Notes: generated by a model from the sequence alone, not told the origin. Shown: positions 1 to 6,982, counted from the stretch's first letter. The stretch: 7,417 bases of DNA from Desulfuromusa sp. (GCA_029934095.1 JAOZMV010000064.1:1-7417), one strand, 5' to 3'. Program-made: numbers and translations.

Positions 1-118
1 TTAACAGCCCAAGGCTATACTGATCTTTACCAAGTTTGAATTCCTCAGCCATCGAGGGGGTCACCTTGGAAATTATGCGGATACTCAAAACTGTGGCGCG
101 CAGGATATCACCCTTCAT
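1..118 (-). CDS. eutL: EutL, microcompartment shell protein (5' part only)
   Basis: The first 39 codons are present; the gene runs off the window at position 1 with an open frame. The product begins MKGDILRATVLSIRIISKV and continues through a PSMAEEFKLG segment to YSLGLL. This follows the N-terminus of enteric EutL (about 219 residues, two fused BMC domains), including the SLGL motif before the first acidic loop. EutL forms pseudohexameric trimers in the ethanolamine microcompartment shell and is thought to provide a gated pore. The ATG at 118-116 has a good Shine-Dalgarno, AGAGGA at 132-127, with 8 bases between GGA and ATG. It is the next gene after eutC, separated by about 160 bases, and EutL next to EutC fits Firmicute-type eut operons. 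The identification rests on a short segment but also on exact context. The pore and second domain are not visible. Confidence 0.9.
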   Translation of the reverse strand, partial: MKGDILRATVLSIRIISKVTPSMAEEFKLGKDQYSLGLL

Positions 119-277
119 CGTCGTTATCCTCTGGTGTTCTCGTAAAATCCAGATGGCTAAGCAAAAATTTCGTCCCACTAGGCGGAGTGTTTTTTCGAGG
201 GTGAAGACATACATGTTGTATGTCGAGATCTCTAAAAAACGCTACAACACCGTGGGTCGGACTTTTTTGCGACGCCA
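119..277 (-). other. eutC-eutL intergenic region with a small hairpin
   Basis: This 159-base gap, the second longest non-coding gap between genes here, separates the eutC stop from the eutL ATG. The clearest structure is a perfect 7-bp hairpin at 224-206 in the transcript (GACAUAC, loop AACAU, GUAUGUC). The loop starts AAC like the first hairpins of the eutS and eutA leaders, but has five bases and no G at position 4, so I do not call it an ANTAR target. A possible long-range pairing joins 270-264 and 256-252 with 161-167 and 174-178 (GCAAAAA and CCCAC arms), enclosing the hairpin. U-rich stretches occur near 237-232 and 169-163, but neither follows a convincing GC-rich stem. I see no coding potential and no clear promoter. 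Confidence 0.4.
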
Positions 278-1147
278 TCACTTTTTTAGATCCAGACCGC
301 TGGCCTTCTGATCCAACATTTTTTTCACCACATCAGCAATATGAGCCCCGGCCTCCACTGCAGGGAGACCACCCCGGTGGATATTAGAGAGAACCGTCCG
401 GTTGGCTTCAGGCATACCGACAGATGCGTTGTAGGCCATATAGCAGCTCATACTTTCGGCAGTGGCTAATCCGGGCCGCTCACCGATCAAAACCACAGTG
501 ACTTCTGGATGCAGTATTTCCGCCACAGCATCCATGGCAGGAACTCGCCCATAGCGGAGGAAAAATGGTGTTCCCACTTTGATCCCATGACCTTCCAGCC
601 CCTGCTCTAAAGCCAGATAGGTATCCTTGGCATTCTTTTCAACCGCAGTTGAACTCAGTCCGTCAGCAACATAAACCTGAACCCGAGCCTTCGCCTGACA
701 ATTTTTTCTAAGTAGCTCAGCGTTCTCATTGTCCAGCTCTCTGCCAAAATCGGGACGCGTCAAGAACTGATCCTTGTCTACACATTTTGTCTTGATTTCA
801 AGCAGGCCCCACTCATTTATGAAGTCTGCTGAAACATCGTTAAAGACAGCGTCCTGAGCGATGGCATGGTCTGCCCTGAAACGGAGCAATGATTGGGTCA
901 AGTATCTGGGGCCAGTACGCCAGATACCAATACGGGATGCGGTTGCCCCTTTAAATTTGAGGTATGCCTCCCGGTTGGATGGATCAGGCACCAGCAGCTG
1001 TTCTTTTAAATCTTCTTTTGTCAGATCAACCAGAGGTTCTTCAGCAGGCAACTGTGGGGCACTACTCTCCAGAGAGGCACCCGACTCCTTGCCCATTTCT
1101 CTAAGAACATCCTCAATCAGTTGTTTGATTTTAGCTTCCATCTCCAC
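278..1147 (-). CDS. eutC: Ethanolamine ammonia-lyase small subunit EutC
   Basis: EutC is the light subunit of adenosylcobalamin-dependent ethanolamine ammonia-lyase, which converts ethanolamine to acetaldehyde and ammonia in the microcompartment lumen. It carries much of the cobalamin-binding surface. Family signatures are evident: TGPRYLTQSLLRFRADHA, LTRPDFGREL, VGTPFFLRYGRV, IGERPGLATAES followed by SCYMAYNAS, and the terminal RGGLPAVEAG and MLDQKASGLDL. Length is about 289 residues, against 295 in E. coli. Three starts are possible. GTG at 1171 overlaps the eutB stop as GTGA but has a weak ribosome site. GTG at 1147 has AGAGG five bases upstream and is my choice. ATG at 1141 gives MEAKIKQLIEDVLREMG, which aligns best with the enteric N-terminus. 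That N-terminal amphipathic helix corresponds to the segment known to target EutC into the compartment. It is probably translated together with eutB. Confidence 0.96.
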   Translation of the reverse strand: MEMEAKIKQLIEDVLREMGKESGASLESSAPQLPAEEPLVDLTKEDLKEQLLVPDPSNREAYLKFKGATASRIGIWRTGPRYLTQSLLRFRADHAIAQDAVFNDVSADFINEWGLLEIKTKCVDKDQFLTRPDFGRELDNENAELLRKNCQAKARVQVYVADGLSSTAVEKNAKDTYLALEQGLEGHGIKVGTPFFLRYGRVPAMDAVAEILHPEVTVVLIGERPGLATAESMSCYMAYNASVGMPEANRTVLSNIHRGGLPAVEAGAHIADVVKKMLDQKASGLDLKK

Positions 1148-1167
1148 AATGACCTCTTTTCTGAATT

Positions 1168-2535
1168 TCACCCACTAAAAAATAGTGAGGCATCCCCGGC
1201 AATTTTGCTCAAATGCCCATCTTCGTAGATACCCATTTTTTCAAGCCAACACTCAAATTCTGGAATCGGTCTTTTGTTGAGAAGTTCTCTCAGGGCAGCA
1301 GCTTCATGATAACCGAGGGATTGATAATTCAGCATGATATCGTCCCCCTGTGGGACCGTGATCAGGTAATTACAACCGGCTGTCCCCAGCAGAACCGCTA
1401 AATTTTCGATATCATTCTGGTCAGCTTTCATGTGATTGGTATAGCAGGCATCCACACCCATGGAAATCCCGGTTAACTTCCCCATAAACAGATCTTCCAG
1501 TCCGGCACGAATCACCTGTTTACTGTCATACAGATATTCGGGACCAATAAATCCGACCACTGTATTGACCAGGAAGGGGTCAAAATGTTTGGCAAACCCG
1601 TAACAACGGGCTTCCATTGTCACCTGATCGACACCGTGATGAGCGTCAGAGGAGAGTTCAGCCCCCTGACCCGTCTCAAAATACATCACATTCGGTCCGG
1701 TTGCGGTCCCTTTTTTGAGCATCAGATCCTGCGCTTCAGAGAGAATGGCACCGTTCAGGCCAAATGCGGTATTGCCTTTCTCACTGCCAGCGATACTCTG
1801 GAAAATCATATCGGCGGGGGCACCTTTTTTGACCGCTTCCATCTGCGTGGTCACATGCCCCAACACGCAGTTCTGCGTTGGTATCTGATAAGTCTCTTTG
1901 ATCTCTTGAAACATATGGAGGATATTGGAGAGCGATTCCACAGTATCGTTGACCGGGTTCAGTCCAATCAGCGCGTCACCGGCTCCGTAGCTCAACCCTT
2001 CAAAAGTTGAGATCCTGATCCCATCAAGATCATCGGTGGTGTGATTGGGCTGGAGCCGGAACGCAAGTACCCCTGGTTCACCGATGGTGGTATTGCAATG
2101 GGCGATAATATTAATTTTATTGGCCGCGTAGATCAAATCCAGATTAGTCATCAGCTTGGCAACCGCAGCAACCATTTCAGCAGTCAGTCCACGTGAAGCC
2201 CTGATGATATCTTCGCCACAGGTCTTATAGCTGAGCAACCATTCCCTGAAATCTGCAACAGTTAAGTTTTTTATTTCGGTGTAGATTGTTTCATTGACAG
2301 CATCTTGATCGAGGCGGGTCACCTCATCATCTTCATAAGGAACCGCCGGGTTATTTCTCAAATCAGCCAGAGTCAGGTGAGAAAGGACCTCTTTGGCGGC
2401 CACCATTTCGGCAACCGTAGCAGCGGCAAGACCTGCCAGACGGTCACCTGACTTCTCTTCATTGGCCTTCGCCAGTACCTCGTTGAGGTCTTTAAATTCG
2501 TAGACTATTCCGGAGAGTACTGTTTTCAATCTCAT
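1168..2535 (-). CDS. eutB: Ethanolamine ammonia-lyase large subunit EutB
   Basis: EutB is the catalytic TIM-barrel subunit of the B12-dependent lyase. It is 455 residues (E. coli 453) and collinear with the enteric protein from MRLKTVLSGIVYEFKD to GDASLFF. By comparison with what I recall of the E. coli protein, the substrate and cofactor contact residues keep even their numbering: Arg160 and Gln162 in FRLQPN, Asn193 in GLNPVND, Glu287 in YFETGQGAEL, and Asp362 in SMGVDACYTNH. The motifs TTIGEPG, QVTMEAR, NTVVGFIGPEYLYD and GDDIMLNYQS are also intact, so the enzyme should be active. The ATG at 2535-2533 is preceded by GTGAGGA about 8 bases away. It lies 20 bases after eutA and directly before eutC. 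EutB and EutC form an (alpha-beta)6 complex. Nothing in the sequence suggests truncation or a frameshift. Confidence 0.99.
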   Translation of the reverse strand: MRLKTVLSGIVYEFKDLNEVLAKANEEKSGDRLAGLAAATVAEMVAAKEVLSHLTLADLRNNPAVPYEDDEVTRLDQDAVNETIYTEIKNLTVADFREWLLSYKTCGEDIIRASRGLTAEMVAAVAKLMTNLDLIYAANKINIIAHCNTTIGEPGVLAFRLQPNHTTDDLDGIRISTFEGLSYGAGDALIGLNPVNDTVESLSNILHMFQEIKETYQIPTQNCVLGHVTTQMEAVKKGAPADMIFQSIAGSEKGNTAFGLNGAILSEAQDLMLKKGTATGPNVMYFETGQGAELSSDAHHGVDQVTMEARCYGFAKHFDPFLVNTVVGFIGPEYLYDSKQVIRAGLEDLFMGKLTGISMGVDACYTNHMKADQNDIENLAVLLGTAGCNYLITVPQGDDIMLNYQSLGYHEAAALRELLNKRPIPEFECWLEKMGIYEDGHLSKIAGDASLFFSG

Positions 2536-2555
2536 GACGATTCCTCACCTACGCT

Positions 2556-3989
2556 TTAATAGTTGAAAACCAGAGTCTTAACAATCACAGGAACAACGTT
2601 GCCATCGACAAGTTCCCGGCCGATATCAATATAATCTCCATTTTCAACTTTAATCGTATCAATGCAGATAACATCTTTTTTAAACTCCAACTGGCTCCGC
2701 AGAGTTTGTCCCATCACTTTTGCCAGATCTTTTTCAATCACCACAACCAGCGGGCAGGTTTTGCAGAGGACCTCTTTCATCCCCTGAATAATTTCTTTTG
2801 CCAGGGTTGTGACCTCACTGAAGCCGAGATTTCTGGTTCCACTGAAGGCGAGAGCCAAATTCTGCTTTTCCCCCCCCAGATTGAACCACTGTACTTTGCG
2901 GAGAATTGCTTCACCCCATTGTTCAAGCGGCAAGGTTTCATCCTCTGCGGACAGCTTCAGCACCGGGATATTTTGCATTGGCAAAACCCCGGGGGAAACT
3001 GAAATAGTACTGCCACTGATAGCGGTGGTGTGCGATCCTGCGCCAACCACTGTGGCCCGAATTGTCTCTACCGCTTCGAGAACCTGCAGCTTCTGCGGGA
3101 TTTTTGAATTGGCAATCGCCCGCCCAAGAGCGACACCGATATCGCCATAGCGAAAATCATCGCCACTTTGAGAACGGTTGATACAATCGGCGACTCCACC
3201 TGAAAACGAGACGTAATCGATCTGATAATCTCGCTTCAGATCATGATCTGTGAGCATTGTCGCCAGTTGCGGTGATGCTGGAACAAGCCCAAGAATCTCC
3301 TCTATAATACCTGCCATCCGGGTTGCGATAGTTTCGATCACCCCGCTGCTCAGGGTTTGATTCTCTGTCACTGATAAATTCATGGAGCGGGTCAAACTGC
3401 GAAGTTTATCGGCAATATAGTTGACCTCACCCCGCCCATCGCCAAAACGGATCAGCCGCCCACCAATATCCAGACAGGCGGTGTCGAGGACCTCACCATT
3501 TCTGAATACGGCGATATTAGTGGTGCCACCGCCGATATCCAGATTGACAACTGTTGCGCCACGCTTTTTTGACTCTTGCTCCGCTCCCGCCCCCTTGCCA
3601 GCAATAATTCCTTCCAGTGTCGGCCCGGCCGTAGCAACGACAAATTCCCCGGCCAAACCACTCAAAGCTCGTAGTACCGACTCGGCATTCTGCTTTCTGG
3701 CGGCTTCTCCGGTGATGATGATGGCGCCGGTCTGGACTTGTTCAGGGGTAATCCCTGCAGATTGATATTCCCGCTCAATTAATTCCCTGACTCTTTGCTC
3801 ATCAATCTCATGTTGCGACTTCAGAGGGGTAAAATGAATCGTACTCCGAAACACAACCTCTTTAGCAATGATCTCAATCCGGGGTACGGTGACCAGGGAC
3901 GCGGTATTCTCCAAAGTGAGTCGGCTGAACACTAACTGGGTCGTTGTTGTTCCAATATCAATTCCGACACTAAGAATTTTTTCTTTCAC
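2556..3989 (-). CDS. eutA: Ethanolamine ammonia-lyase reactivating factor EutA
   Basis: EutA is an ATP-dependent chaperone-like factor that replaces damaged cobalamin in inactivated lyase. It belongs to the actin/Hsp70-type ATPase fold. From the GTG start the motifs are: phosphate-1 DIGTTTTQ at residues 11-18, IIITGEAA near 90, phosphate-2 DIGGGTTN at 151-158, and SFSGGV at 261-266 as the adenosine motif. The C-terminus GDYIDIG...VPVIVKTL also matches the family. An ATG exists 15 bases further upstream at 4004, but it sits directly against the U-tract of a terminator and has no ribosome site. GTG at 3989 has AGGG upstream, and its product MKEKILSVGIDIG aligns with the enteric N-terminus, so I chose it (477 residues, E. 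coli 467). A possible second antitermination site precedes the gene. eutB follows after 20 bases. Confidence 0.97.
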   Translation of the reverse strand: MKEKILSVGIDIGTTTTQLVFSRLTLENTASLVTVPRIEIIAKEVVFRSTIHFTPLKSQHEIDEQRVRELIEREYQSAGITPEQVQTGAIIITGEAARKQNAESVLRALSGLAGEFVVATAGPTLEGIIAGKGAGAEQESKKRGATVVNLDIGGGTTNIAVFRNGEVLDTACLDIGGRLIRFGDGRGEVNYIADKLRSLTRSMNLSVTENQTLSSGVIETIATRMAGIIEEILGLVPASPQLATMLTDHDLKRDYQIDYVSFSGGVADCINRSQSGDDFRYGDIGVALGRAIANSKIPQKLQVLEAVETIRATVVGAGSHTTAISGSTISVSPGVLPMQNIPVLKLSAEDETLPLEQWGEAILRKVQWFNLGGEKQNLALAFSGTRNLGFSEVTTLAKEIIQGMKEVLCKTCPLVVVIEKDLAKVMGQTLRSQLEFKKDVICIDTIKVENGDYIDIGRELVDGNVVPVIVKTLVFNY

Positions 3990-4004
3990 CCGGTTCCCTG
4001 TCAT

Positions 4005-4049
4005 AAAAAAGCCCAGAACTGCACACGATTAAAGTGCGGTTCCGGGCTT
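4005..4049 (-). terminator. Intrinsic terminator in the eutA leader
   Basis: In the transcript an 11-bp stem pairs AAGCCCGGAAC (4049-4039) with GUUCUGGGCUU (4019-4009), with one G-U pair. Above a C-A mismatch the stem can continue with GCAC/GUGC. The 3' arm runs into U residues at 4010-4005, immediately before the upstream ATG of eutA. Its 5' arm shares bases 4049-4045 with the second hairpin of the possible ANTAR target, so the two folds exclude each other. This is the expected layout for EutV-controlled attenuation. I infer that it blocks eutA-B-C-L without ethanolamine. Confidence 0.88.
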
Positions 4050-4085
4050 CGGTGCCTTACTCATACACGCCGTTGCATACGAGTA
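4045..4085 (-). promoter_or_regulatory. Probable EutV (ANTAR) dual-hairpin antitermination site before eutA
   Basis: The first hairpin (4085-4058) has a stem of 11 pairs including three G-U, UACUCGUAUGC with GUGUAUGAGUA, closing the hexaloop AACGGC. After one linker base (4057) a second hairpin at 4056-4045 pairs GGC with GCC around the hexaloop ACCGAA. Both loops have A at position 1 and G at position 4, the known recognition feature of ANTAR RNA targets, and the second matches the GC-loop-GC pattern. The second hairpin overlaps the 5' arm of the terminator. The second stem is only three pairs, which is typical in being weak until protein binds. Binding by EutV is inferred from family knowledge and from eutV lying just upstream. 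Confidence 0.8.
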
Positions 4086-4093
4086 TTTACTTT

Positions 4094-4117
4094 TATCTCC
4101 TCATTGTTCAGGAGATA
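4094..4117 (-). other. Stem-loop between eutW and the eutA antitermination site
   Basis: An eight-pair perfect stem, UAUCUCCU with AGGAGAUA, encloses the loop GAACAAUG, starting 14 bases after the eutW stop codon. No U-tract follows (next bases are AAAGUAAA), so it is not a terminator. It may protect the 3' end of eutW RNA or act as an extra hairpin of the leader. Its loop lacks the A1/G4 ANTAR pattern. The 5' arm is pyrimidine-rich and the 3' arm contains AGGAG, but no start codon with an open frame lies at a suitable distance. Confidence 0.6.
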
Positions 4118-4131
4118 TTGCGTAAAATCAT

Positions 4132-5565
4132 TTACATGGTTTCGGTACCCAGCGTGGTCAACGGAAAATCAAACAAAACCTTGGTGCCACTATGGTTAGA
4201 TTCTGTGGTTAAATTTCCCTTTAACTTTTCAGTGACAATCCGGCGCACAATGAGTAAGCCCAGTTTCTCTGAAGGCTCTCCATCCAGGTCAAAACCTATT
4301 CCATCATCAATGATAGAAATATTCGAGTACATTGACCCTTTGCATATTTCGATATCTATTACCCCTGAATCTCTGCCGATAAAGGCATACTTCAAGCAGT
4401 TCTGAGTCACCTCATTCACAACCAGTGCAATAGAAGTTGCCGTGTCAGAATCACACAAAAAGGTATCTCCTTTAAGATTAATGGTGATTCCTTTGTTGGC
4501 AAGCAGACCATGTTGCACTGTATTGGTCTTGATCTTCTGCAGCATGGTCATGATATCGACATCATCCTTGCAGTCTTCGGCCAATATTTCATGGGTTGCT
4601 GCAATACTCAGAACCTGACTGATACTTTCGTTAAATGCTGTCTTTGCTGCAACATCATCAATTCTTCGACATTGAAGCTTTAACAGACTTGCAATCGTCT
4701 GCAAATTGTTTTTGACCCGGTGATGGATTTCACTGATTGCTACCGTTTTCAGAACCAGTTCTTTCTCTTTGTTTTTCACATCAGTCACATCGTTGATCAA
4801 CATGACGACCCCGGCGAAATTCTCATTTTTATTTTTTACATAGGTATATTTGATATGAAAGATGTAGTTCCCAACCTCCAGGTCATTAAGGGTGATCTGT
4901 TTTTTCGAGAGAACATTATCAAATTCAACCCCGTGGAAAGTTATATTCGAAAAACTGAGACCTTCCAGTCGTTCAATATAGCCAAGGTCACGATAAATCT
5001 TCACAGCAACCGGGTTTGCATAAGTACAGATCCCGGAGCGGCTGAAGATCAAAATTCCATCGGTCACATGATATGGAAGGCTGTTGTCTCCCGTTCCTGG
5101 GAGCGCCCGCCTTTCGATTAATTGTTCTGTCGTTTGGGTCAGAACAGACAGTTTCTTTTCTGCCCTGACTCTTTCAGTCACATCTTTTTCGGCGATCAGT
5201 GCGCCAATAACGTCTCCAGAAGAATTTTTGATCGGTGATACACTCTGCCGTACATTTTTATCTTCCTGGGTTACGCCGCTCATGTCCATCGTCGGCATGC
5301 CGATTTCCAATGTCCTGAGAACCGCCGGTTCTTTGCTGCGGTGAGCAAACTTGCCAACGACCGAACCTGAGTAGAGAGATTTTACTGAAGAGGGTCGGGC
5401 CTGCGCCACCACAACGGCTATATCAGGATCTCTGGTGCAACAATCAATGAAAATATCGGCCCCCATCAATTCTGCGATACTCTCCAGGCATTCAGCATTT
5501 TTTTGAATTTGCTGAATGTCGGTATCATTAAGATCCGAATGGTGCTGGCAAAGAGCAACAAGCAT
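4132..5565 (-). CDS. eutW: EutW, ethanolamine sensor histidine kinase
   Basis: EutW is the cytosolic kinase expected to sense ethanolamine and phosphorylate EutV. No membrane segment or signal peptide is visible. Residues about 1-135 resemble the N-terminal domain of PdtaS-type kinases (IDCCTRDPDIAVVVAQARP, then SPIKNSSGDVIGALIAEKDVTER). A PAS domain covers about 160-265 (DGILIFSRSGICTYANPVAV). The HisKA_2 phosphoacceptor box EIHHRVKNNLQTIASLL has histidines at about 281-282. The HATPase part has NEVTQNCLKYAF (N box) and DDGIGFDL (G1). The upstream GTG at 5580 overlaps eutV but has no ribosome site. ATG at 5565 has UGAGGAG three to five bases away, overlapping the eutV stop codon, and gives 477 residues. 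The tight junction implies coupled translation of the pair. Ethanolamine as signal is inferred from the family. Confidence 0.95.
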   Translation of the reverse strand: MLVALCQHHSDLNDTDIQQIQKNAECLESIAELMGADIFIDCCTRDPDIAVVVAQARPSSVKSLYSGSVVGKFAHRSKEPAVLRTLEIGMPTMDMSGVTQEDKNVRQSVSPIKNSSGDVIGALIAEKDVTERVRAEKKLSVLTQTTEQLIERRALPGTGDNSLPYHVTDGILIFSRSGICTYANPVAVKIYRDLGYIERLEGLSFSNITFHGVEFDNVLSKKQITLNDLEVGNYIFHIKYTYVKNKNENFAGVVMLINDVTDVKNKEKELVLKTVAISEIHHRVKNNLQTIASLLKLQCRRIDDVAAKTAFNESISQVLSIAATHEILAEDCKDDVDIMTMLQKIKTNTVQHGLLANKGITINLKGDTFLCDSDTATSIALVVNEVTQNCLKYAFIGRDSGVIDIEICKGSMYSNISIIDDGIGFDLDGEPSEKLGLLIVRRIVTEKLKGNLTTESNHSGTKVLFDFPLTTLGTETM

Positions 5566-5572
5566 AGGCTCC

Positions 5573-6145
5573 TCAGCCACTATTCAAAAGAATTGCTTTA
5601 GCGATATCTTTCATCGGTCGGCCCTTGTCCATGCTTATTTTCCGGATCTTCTTATAGGCATCATCTTCACAGAGTTTTTCCTTAGCCATCAAGATGCCCT
5701 TGGCTCTTTCAATCAACTTTCTCCCTTCCAGTTCATCCTGAGCTTTGCGCACATCTTCTCTCATTCGATCCATCTCCATCCCTTTGGCGATTGCAACCTC
5801 AACCATCGGCAGTAGAGAATCTTCTGACACCGGCTTGACCAGATAGCCCTCAACACCAGCATCCTTGGCTTGATCCACAAACTCTTTACCACTATAGGCG
5901 GTCAGCAACAGGACGCTTCCAGCCAACTTTTCATCTTTGATCAGTTGTGCTGCCTTCAACCCGTCAATAAGTGGCATCTTGATGTCGAGCAACGCCAGGT
6001 CAGGATGATAGGTCCGGCAGAGATCCAGAGCATCAAATCCATCTCCGGCCTCACCGACCACGTCATAACCGGCACCAACCAATATCTCATACATATTGAG
6101 GCGAGTAATGGGTTCATCATCAGCAATGACAATCTTATATGACAT
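5573..6145 (-). CDS. eutV: EutV, response regulator with ANTAR antitermination domain
   Basis: The 190-residue protein has a receiver domain (about 1-120) with acidic pocket Asp9-Asp10, phosphoacceptor Asp54 (LALLDIKMP), Thr82 and Lys104 (YLVKP). A helical linker (about 120-140) leads to a C-terminal ANTAR RNA-binding domain (about 127-187: LIERAKGILMAKEKL...DDAYKKIRKISMDKGRPMKDIA). Phosphorylated EutV is known in Enterococcus to dimerise and bind paired hexaloop hairpins, preventing terminator formation in eut leaders. Two such leaders occur in this window, before eutS and eutA. The ATG at 6145 has UAGGA 7 bases upstream. It follows eutP by 44 bases, most of them in a strong stem-loop, and its stop codon overlaps the eutW ribosome site. 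Since it lies downstream of the eutS leader, it should activate its own expression. Confidence 0.97.
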   Translation of the reverse strand: MSYKIVIADDEPITRLNMYEILVGAGYDVVGEAGDGFDALDLCRTYHPDLALLDIKMPLIDGLKAAQLIKDEKLAGSVLLLTAYSGKEFVDQAKDAGVEGYLVKPVSEDSLLPMVEVAIAKGMEMDRMREDVRKAQDELEGRKLIERAKGILMAKEKLCEDDAYKKIRKISMDKGRPMKDIAKAILLNSG

Positions 6146-6162
6146 TAATATTTCCTAAGTAA

Positions 6163-6196
6163 TACCTGAACCAGCGGATATCCACTGGTTCAGGTA
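6163..6196 (-). other. Strong stem-loop over the eutP stop codon, before eutV
   Basis: A perfect 12-pair stem, UACCUGAACCAG with CUGGUUCAGGUA, can extend inward by a U-G pair and GG/CC to about 15 pairs with an AUAU tetraloop. The inner U-G pair forms only in the minus-strand RNA (C-A in the other strand), suggesting RNA function. The eutP UGA (6192-6190) lies in the 5' arm. The UAGGA of eutV follows 6 bases after the 3' arm and stays free. No U-run follows, so it is not an ordinary terminator. Likely roles are RNA processing, stability or tuning the eutP/eutV ratio. Confidence 0.8.
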
Positions 6197-6612
6197 AGAG
6201 ATAGTCTCAACAGTTCAAGCCCGGTTTTGTCCATCGCACTGGTCCTGATTATTTCTTCGGCTCCAGCTCGCCGGAGAAACTTTTCAGCTCTTTCCGGATT
6301 GCTTGATTCCTTATCCACTTTGGTGATTATGCCAATAATCTTCTTTTTAAACATGGATGAAAATTTAGGCGGAAAAACACTATTTATAACCGTCGAGTCC
6401 TGCACCAAAGCAACAATATTGCAGTTAACCGATGAGGTCATCAGCGCTGGATAAAGGCGTCTATTCTCTAAAAACTCACCCGGGGAATCTACAAACATCC
6501 CACTAAATGTGATGGCCTGGGTTTTCTTGTGGATAATTTTCTGGTCTTGCAGCCCCTGAATAAGAGATGTTTTGCCACTTCCAGTTTTTCCGACCAGGAG
6601 AATTTTGTTCAT
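6190..6612 (-). CDS. eutP: EutP/PduV family P-loop NTPase
   Basis: This is a 140-residue small P-loop protein of the EutP/PduV family. Walker A is GKTGSGKT at residues 8-15, the DxPGE switch motif appears as VDSPGEF near 41-47, and the base-specificity motif is ITKVDKE near 95-101. EutP of enteric bacteria has been described as an acetate kinase taking part in ethanolamine catabolism, while PduV is linked to compartment movement. Which role applies here cannot be told from sequence. A TTG three bases upstream is possible, but the ATG at 6612 with GGGG five bases away fits better. It follows eutS after 10 bases and its stop lies in a strong stem-loop before eutV. Length is slightly below that of enteric EutP (about 159). 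Confidence 0.93.
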   Translation of the reverse strand: MNKILLVGKTGSGKTSLIQGLQDQKIIHKKTQAITFSGMFVDSPGEFLENRRLYPALMTSSVNCNIVALVQDSTVINSVFPPKFSSMFKKKIIGIITKVDKESSNPERAEKFLRRAGAEEIIRTSAMDKTGLELLRLSLT

Positions 6613-6622
6613 CAAAGCCCCG

Positions 6623-6970
6623 TTATGAACGAGTGATTTCAGTTATGGCAAAATGTAAAACTGTCTCAAAAACGTCAAGGACACTATTGATTGATGATTC
6701 TACACTGGCGACATCGCCGACAATAACAACCGCTCCGCCAAACCGGTCAAGAAAGCCGATCTCCACGTCTGCTGCCTTAGTTGCGACATCAGCGGCAATA
6801 ATGGCTGCTTCCCCTGGAGTAATCGTCAGTATGCCGATAGCACCGGCGGTCTCCTCATCCAGGCCGAGGCTCTGGCAGATAGATTTTTGTGGATTCGCAA
6901 TCAGATGTGCCAATGTCAGCTGTTTGCCCGGCACATACTCTTGAATCACGCGTTGTTTTTCTTCGGACAC
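6623..6970 (-). CDS. eutS: EutS, microcompartment shell protein
   Basis: EutS is a single-BMC-domain shell protein (115 residues, E. coli 111) of the circularly permuted type with an N-terminal beta-barrel strand. [38 protein letters not shown] and [18 protein letters not shown] match the enteric protein closely. The glycine at the bend of the E. coli hexamer (Gly39) corresponds to Gly43 here (TAGAIGI). The frame is open for 19 codons upstream to a GTG at 7027, but that part is terminator and hairpin sequence. GTG at 6970 has GGAG six bases upstream and gives [15 protein letters not shown], aligning with enteric MDKERIIQEFVPG. It is the first gene of the operon, controlled by the leader at 6983-7055, and is followed by eutP after 10 bases. 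Confidence 0.96.
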   Translation of the reverse strand: MSEEKQRVIQEYVPGKQLTLAHLIANPQKSICQSLGLDEETAGAIGILTITPGEAAIIAADVATKAADVEIGFLDRFGGAVVIVGDVASVESSINSVLDVFETVLHFAITEITRS

Positions 6971-6982
6971 AGTCAGCTCCAC

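Noticed and set aside
177..195. Possible plus-strand terminator (CACT, loop AGGCGG, AGTG, T-run)
   Set aside because: Only four pairs in the stem and no plus-strand gene upstream to terminate; the loop also lacks the ANTAR A1/G4 pattern.
36..311. Plus-strand open frame of 91 codons across the eutL start and the eutC-eutL gap
   Set aside because: It runs antisense to eutL and the eutC end, has no recognisable domain, and lacks a good ribosome site. The minus-strand EutL match explains the region.
1585..2010. Plus-strand open frame antisense to eutB
   Set aside because: The minus strand is a full-length, highly conserved EutB; the antisense product has no family features. The same holds for the other plus-strand frames within eutA, eutW, eutV, eutP and eutS.
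3010..3020. Sequence resembling a cobalamin-riboswitch B12 box (TGCCACTG) on the plus strand
   Set aside because: It lies inside eutA coding sequence on the non-template side of the operon, with no surrounding riboswitch structure. No B12 riboswitch was seen in the gaps either.
3452..3661. Minus-strand 69-codon frame inside eutA in another phase
   Set aside because: It lies fully within the conserved EutA ATPase core and is an out-of-frame shadow.
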